The notes beneath the pieces were generated by a model, which saw only the letters and a program-made list of their open reading frames with translations, ran no database searches and had not been told where the DNA came from. DNA of 44,948 bases, taken from Candidatus Omnitrophota bacterium. Its GTDB lineage: Bacteria > Omnitrophota > Gorgyraeia > Gygaellales > Profunditerraquicolaceae. Numbering within the stretch: the first letter of the stretch is position 1; each line of letters starts with the position of its first letter. The stretch is taken from positions 1-44,948 of the forward strand of contig JAPLLX010000006.1 in NCBI GenBank assembly GCA_026387335.1. The letters run 5' to 3'. Shown here one piece after another: positions 42,208 through 44,948 of this stretch. Both the position numbers and the translations under genes were made by a program.

Positions 42208-43578
42208 ATGAGTAAACGCTTAATTGTGGTACTTGCGCTTCTCTTTGTAGTTGGCATAGCTTGTGCCGCCTACGCTGAAGTGCAAAACGTCAAGGTATCC
42301 GGTGATATCTTGGTAAGTGGAGTAGCCAGGGAACATTTCAATCTACAAAGCAGCCGCCCAGGAGCCAAAAGCTTCCTAAAACAAAGCTTCCTTATGTCCC
42401 AAATCAGAGTACGTATTGATGCCGACCTTACTGATAATGTTATGGCAACTGTAAGGCTCATCAATGAAAGAGTTTGGAACGGGCAGAATGATTCTTCTAG
42501 CAGCGGAAATTCAAATGTTGATCTGGACCTCGCTTATGTTACCTTAAAGGAATTCTTGTATTCTCCTTTAAGTTTAACTGTAGGCCGTCAGGAAATCCGC
42601 TTTGGTAATGGCTTGATTATGGGTAATGCTAAAGTAGCAAACACATCTACCAGGATACCTACTGATTTAACCGAAAGAAAAGCATTTGATGCAATTCGGG
42701 CTACTTTAAACTATGACCCGCTCGTAGTTGATTTTATTTATGCCAAAGTAAGACAAGCTGACAACAGCGATAACACAGATACTGTTAATAACGACGATAC
42801 AAATACTATCAATTTAGCTGGAATTAACGCAGCCTATGCCTTAAACAAAAATACTAATGTTTCAGCATATTACTACATCAAAAAAGATAGATATAAAAAT
42901 GATGCTGCTGATGCAGACACCAGGCAAAAAGCTGATATGGTAAACACTATCGGCGCTTTAATTACAAGCGCTCCGATTGAAAACCTTACTGCATCTTTGG
43001 AAGCTGCTTATCAGTTTGGCAGAAATGACAGCACAATCACAAATCAGAAAGAGCATAACGCCTGGTCTTTACAGGCTATGGCAGATTATACATTTGCCAA
43101 GGTCAAAACAACTCCTATGATCGGCGCTTCCTATACATATCTATCCGGAAGCAAGAACAATACTAGTGAGACCAGAAATTCTGGTTGGGATCCTATGTTC
43201 TATGACCAGAAGCTGAATAACATCGTTTATACGCTTCTGCCGTTTACGAACATGAGCGTTTTCAATTTAAAAGCAAGCTGCAAACCAGTTGAAGATGTTA
43301 CCATAGGTGCTGTTTACGGATATTATGATGTTGCTAAAAAGAGCCATGGGTCAATTACTTGCCCAAATAATTATGATGGTACAGGTTCATATTACACCGG
43401 CGCGACCTATACCGGCAAATCCCATCTTGGTGATGCTTTAGATATCACTGCTACCTACGACTACACTGAAGATGTGCAGTTTGGATTAACTGGCGGTTAT
43501 TTTAGACCCGGCCGTGGAATTTCCATTGACGGAAAAGATGCACAACAGTTAATCGGTTCAATGAAGGTTACATTCTAA
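42208..43578 (+). CDS. Outer-membrane beta-barrel protein (porin, alginate-export-like)
   Basis: The 456-residue protein has a Sec signal peptide MSKRLIVVLALLFVVGIA ending in YAE at about residue 24. The mature part is a series of alternating strands rich in aromatic residues and Asn/Thr. It includes VKVSGDILVSGVAREHFNLQ, RVRIDADLTDNVMATVRLIN and LSLTVGRQEIRFGNGLIMG, the last being typical of the alginate-export/porin superfamily. It ends in MKVTF, the C-terminal phenylalanine of outer-membrane barrels recognised by BamA. GGAGGAG is 12 bases before the ATG. Base use is more A/T-rich than neighbours, consistent with high expression. Substrate is unknown. Own promoter and terminator make it a single-gene unit. 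Confidence 0.87.
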   Translation: MSKRLIVVLALLFVVGIACAAYAEVQNVKVSGDILVSGVAREHFNLQSSRPGAKSFLKQSFLMSQIRVRIDADLTDNVMATVRLINERVWNGQNDSSSSGNSNVDLDLAYVTLKEFLYSPLSLTVGRQEIRFGNGLIMGNAKVANTSTRIPTDLTERKAFDAIRATLNYDPLVVDFIYAKVRQADNSDNTDTVNNDDTNTINLAGINAAYALNKNTNVSAYYYIKKDRYKNDAADADTRQKADMVNTIGALITSAPIENLTASLEAAYQFGRNDSTITNQKEHNAWSLQAMADYTFAKVKTTPMIGASYTYLSGSKNNTSETRNSGWDPMFYDQKLNNIVYTLLPFTNMSVFNLKASCKPVEDVTIGAVYGYYDVAKKSHGSITCPNNYDGTGSYYTGATYTGKSHLGDALDITATYDYTEDVQFGLTGGYFRPGRGISIDGKDAQQLIGSMKVTF

Positions 43579-43601
43579 GACAACTTATGTAGAAACACTC
43601 G

Positions 43602-43634
43602 ACCCTCAGGGGAGCAATCCCCTGAGGGTTTTTT
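43602..43634 (+). terminator. Rho-independent terminator after porin
   Basis: ACCCTCAGGGGA (43602-43613) pairs perfectly with TCCCCTGAGGGT (43618-43629) around the GCAA tetraloop, followed by TTTTT. It is the strongest terminator in the window and isolates the porin gene from the GH57 gene. Confidence 0.93.
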
Positions 43635-43643
43635 AATAAACTT

Positions 43644-44948
43644 ATGCTTAATCTCGCCTTTATCTTCCATATGCACCAACCGTATTATAAAGATCTCCTT
43701 ACTCAAAAGGCAGATCTACCCTGGGTCAGGCTGCACGGAGTCAAAGATTACCTGGATATGGTGCAGATATTAGAGAAATACCCTAAAATCCATAAAACTT
43801 TTAATGTTGTGCCGTCTTTACTGGAACAAATTGAAGACTACGGCTGCGGGAACATTAAAGACAAGTTTCTTGAGCTTTCATACAAGGCAGCTAAAGACCT
43901 AACCCCAGACGAAAAAACCTTTATTCTGAAGAACTTTTTTTCTATTAATAAGGACAGGGTAATTTCGTTTTTCCCGCGTTATTATGAATTATATTTTAAG
44001 AAACAAAGGGGAGGGGAATTTAGCACTAATGATTATCTGGACCTGCAGGTCTGGTTTAACCTCGCCTGGATTGACCCGTCTTTTCGCCTGAAATTCCCGG
44101 AATTAAAAGCAACTGTCGCCAAAGGCAGATTTTTTAGCGAAGAAGAGAAACGCGTTGTCCTGGATAAACAGTTAATAATTTTAAAAGATATAATCCCTAA
44201 CTACAATAAATTTCGGGAGAGCGGACAAATTGAATTAAGCGTTACCCCGTATTATCATCCGATACTTCCCCTACTTTATAGCACGAATAGCGCCAAAGAA
44301 GCTAACCGGCAAAGCCTGCTTCCTAAAGAAGAATTCCGTTACCCTCAGGACGCTTTGGCCCAAATTGACTCTAGTGTTACATTTTATCAGGAGAGGTTTA
44401 AAATAGCGCCACAAGGTATGTGGCCATCCGAAGAATCAGTCAGCGAAAGTATCCTTGGGCCTATAATAAATTCCGGAATAAAGTGGATAGTTAGCGACGA
44501 GGCAATACTCTTTAAATCTTTAAATAAAAAGAGACGGGATACTCAGCTCCTCTATCAACCTCACTTGTTAAAGAGGGAGGAGGGGGAATTAAACATAGTC
44601 TTTCGCGACCGCAACCTCTCGGATTTAATTGGATTTACTTACCATACCTGGAAAGCTGAAAACGCGGTTATGGATTTTATAGGGCATCTAGATGACATAA
44701 ACAAGGCGTTTAAGAACGAGGATATACTGGTGGTCATAGCCATGGACGGAGAAAATGCCTGGGAATATTACGCTAATGACGGCCAGGATTTCCTAAACTT
44801 GCTTTATCAGCGCTTAAGCGAATCTAGCTCTATTAAAACAACCACGGTATCCGAATATTTAAAGACCCACCAGACAAAATCTAAAATCCGGCATTTATGC
44901 GCCGGTTCCTGGATTTACGGTAATTTTAATAAATGGATGGCTAATCCG
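43644..44948 (+). CDS. Glycoside hydrolase family 57 protein, 3'-truncated by window edge
   Basis: An open frame of 435 codons starts at ATG 43644 and runs off the end without a stop. It opens MLNLAFIFHMHQPYYKDLL, with the GH57 HQP motif at residues 11-13. Further GH57 motifs follow in order: ELSVTPYYHPILPLL, GMWPSEESVSE with the probable nucleophile Glu263, AMDGENAWEYYANDG with the probable acid Asp368, and GSWIYGNFNKWMANP at the visible end. GH57 enzymes act on alpha-glucans (amylase, amylopullulanase, branching enzyme), and without a signal peptide this one is likely cytoplasmic. It follows a terminator and has no clear ribosome site. Specificity cannot be told. Confidence 0.92.
   Translation, partial: MLNLAFIFHMHQPYYKDLLTQKADLPWVRLHGVKDYLDMVQILEKYPKIHKTFNVVPSLLEQIEDYGCGNIKDKFLELSYKAAKDLTPDEKTFILKNFFSINKDRVISFFPRYYELYFKKQRGGEFSTNDYLDLQVWFNLAWIDPSFRLKFPELKATVAKGRFFSEEEKRVVLDKQLIILKDIIPNYNKFRESGQIELSVTPYYHPILPLLYSTNSAKEANRQSLLPKEEFRYPQDALAQIDSSVTFYQERFKIAPQGMWPSEESVSESILGPIINSGIKWIVSDEAILFKSLNKKRRDTQLLYQPHLLKREEGELNIVFRDRNLSDLIGFTYHTWKAENAVMDFIGHLDDINKAFKNEDILVVIAMDGENAWEYYANDGQDFLNLLYQRLSESSSIKTTTVSEYLKTHQTKSKIRHLCAGSWIYGNFNKWMANP

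Overview
The window reads as a dense chromosomal segment from a diderm (Gram-negative-type) bacterium. It has an outer-membrane beta-barrel protein, several lipoproteins with a lipobox Cys, and housekeeping genes of ordinary bacterial type. The gene set (archaeal-type ApgM-like protein, citramalate synthase, single-chain GlyRS, PPDK, GH57 glycosidase, short lipoproteins and many 4-base overlaps) suggests an uncultured lineage such as candidate phylum Omnitrophota (OP3). That placement is inference from gene content, not a phylogeny. Every convincing gene lies on the + strand. No integrase, transposase, CRISPR array or rRNA is seen, and no stretch longer than 300 bases lacks a gene.

Region 1 (1-7003) is an aspartate-family amino-acid block: hom (5'-truncated by the window), thrC, coaB, an ApgM-like protein that probably supplies homoserine kinase activity, lysC (with an internal start for a separate regulatory subunit) and cimA (isoleucine via citramalate). 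Region 2 (7000-13807) holds valS, nadC, uvrB, coaX and an exported protein of unknown function, mostly overlapping. Region 3 (13824-15919) is the HrcA/CIRCE-type groES-groEL operon with its promoter and terminator. Region 4 (15933-22185) has its own promoter and encodes GuaB3, GuaA and DnaE. Region 5 (22199-25755) begins with another promoter and carries an HU-type protein, HisRS, an unusually short AspRS and a LysM lipoprotein.

Region 6 (25833-29243) is the phoH / membrane HD hydrolase / ybeY / recO cluster. Region 7 (29278-35255) contains panE, apbE, a soluble PRC-MgtE_N-CBS protein coupled to an NRAMP-fold transporter with an altered metal site, panB and an unknown membrane-anchored protein. 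Region 8 (35326-42089) has glyS, ppdK, a sigma-70 factor, apt, tRNA-Arg(CCU), a PHP phosphoesterase and a lipoprotein. Region 9 (42079-44948) has an outer-membrane porin with leader and terminator, then the start of a GH57 glycosidase that runs off the window.

Pantothenate/CoA genes (panE, panB, coaX, coaB) are scattered through the window rather than grouped. A family of short GGGAC...GTCCC palindromes recurs in at least four intergenic gaps, acts as a terminator after groEL, and abuts or forms gene ends elsewhere. The most interesting items are the MgtE_N/CBS-NRAMP pair as a candidate magnesium transport-and-sensing module, AspRS without its GAD insertion, GuaB3 beside guaA, the probable ApgM-type homoserine kinase, the nested lysC start, and coaB with no canonical start codon.
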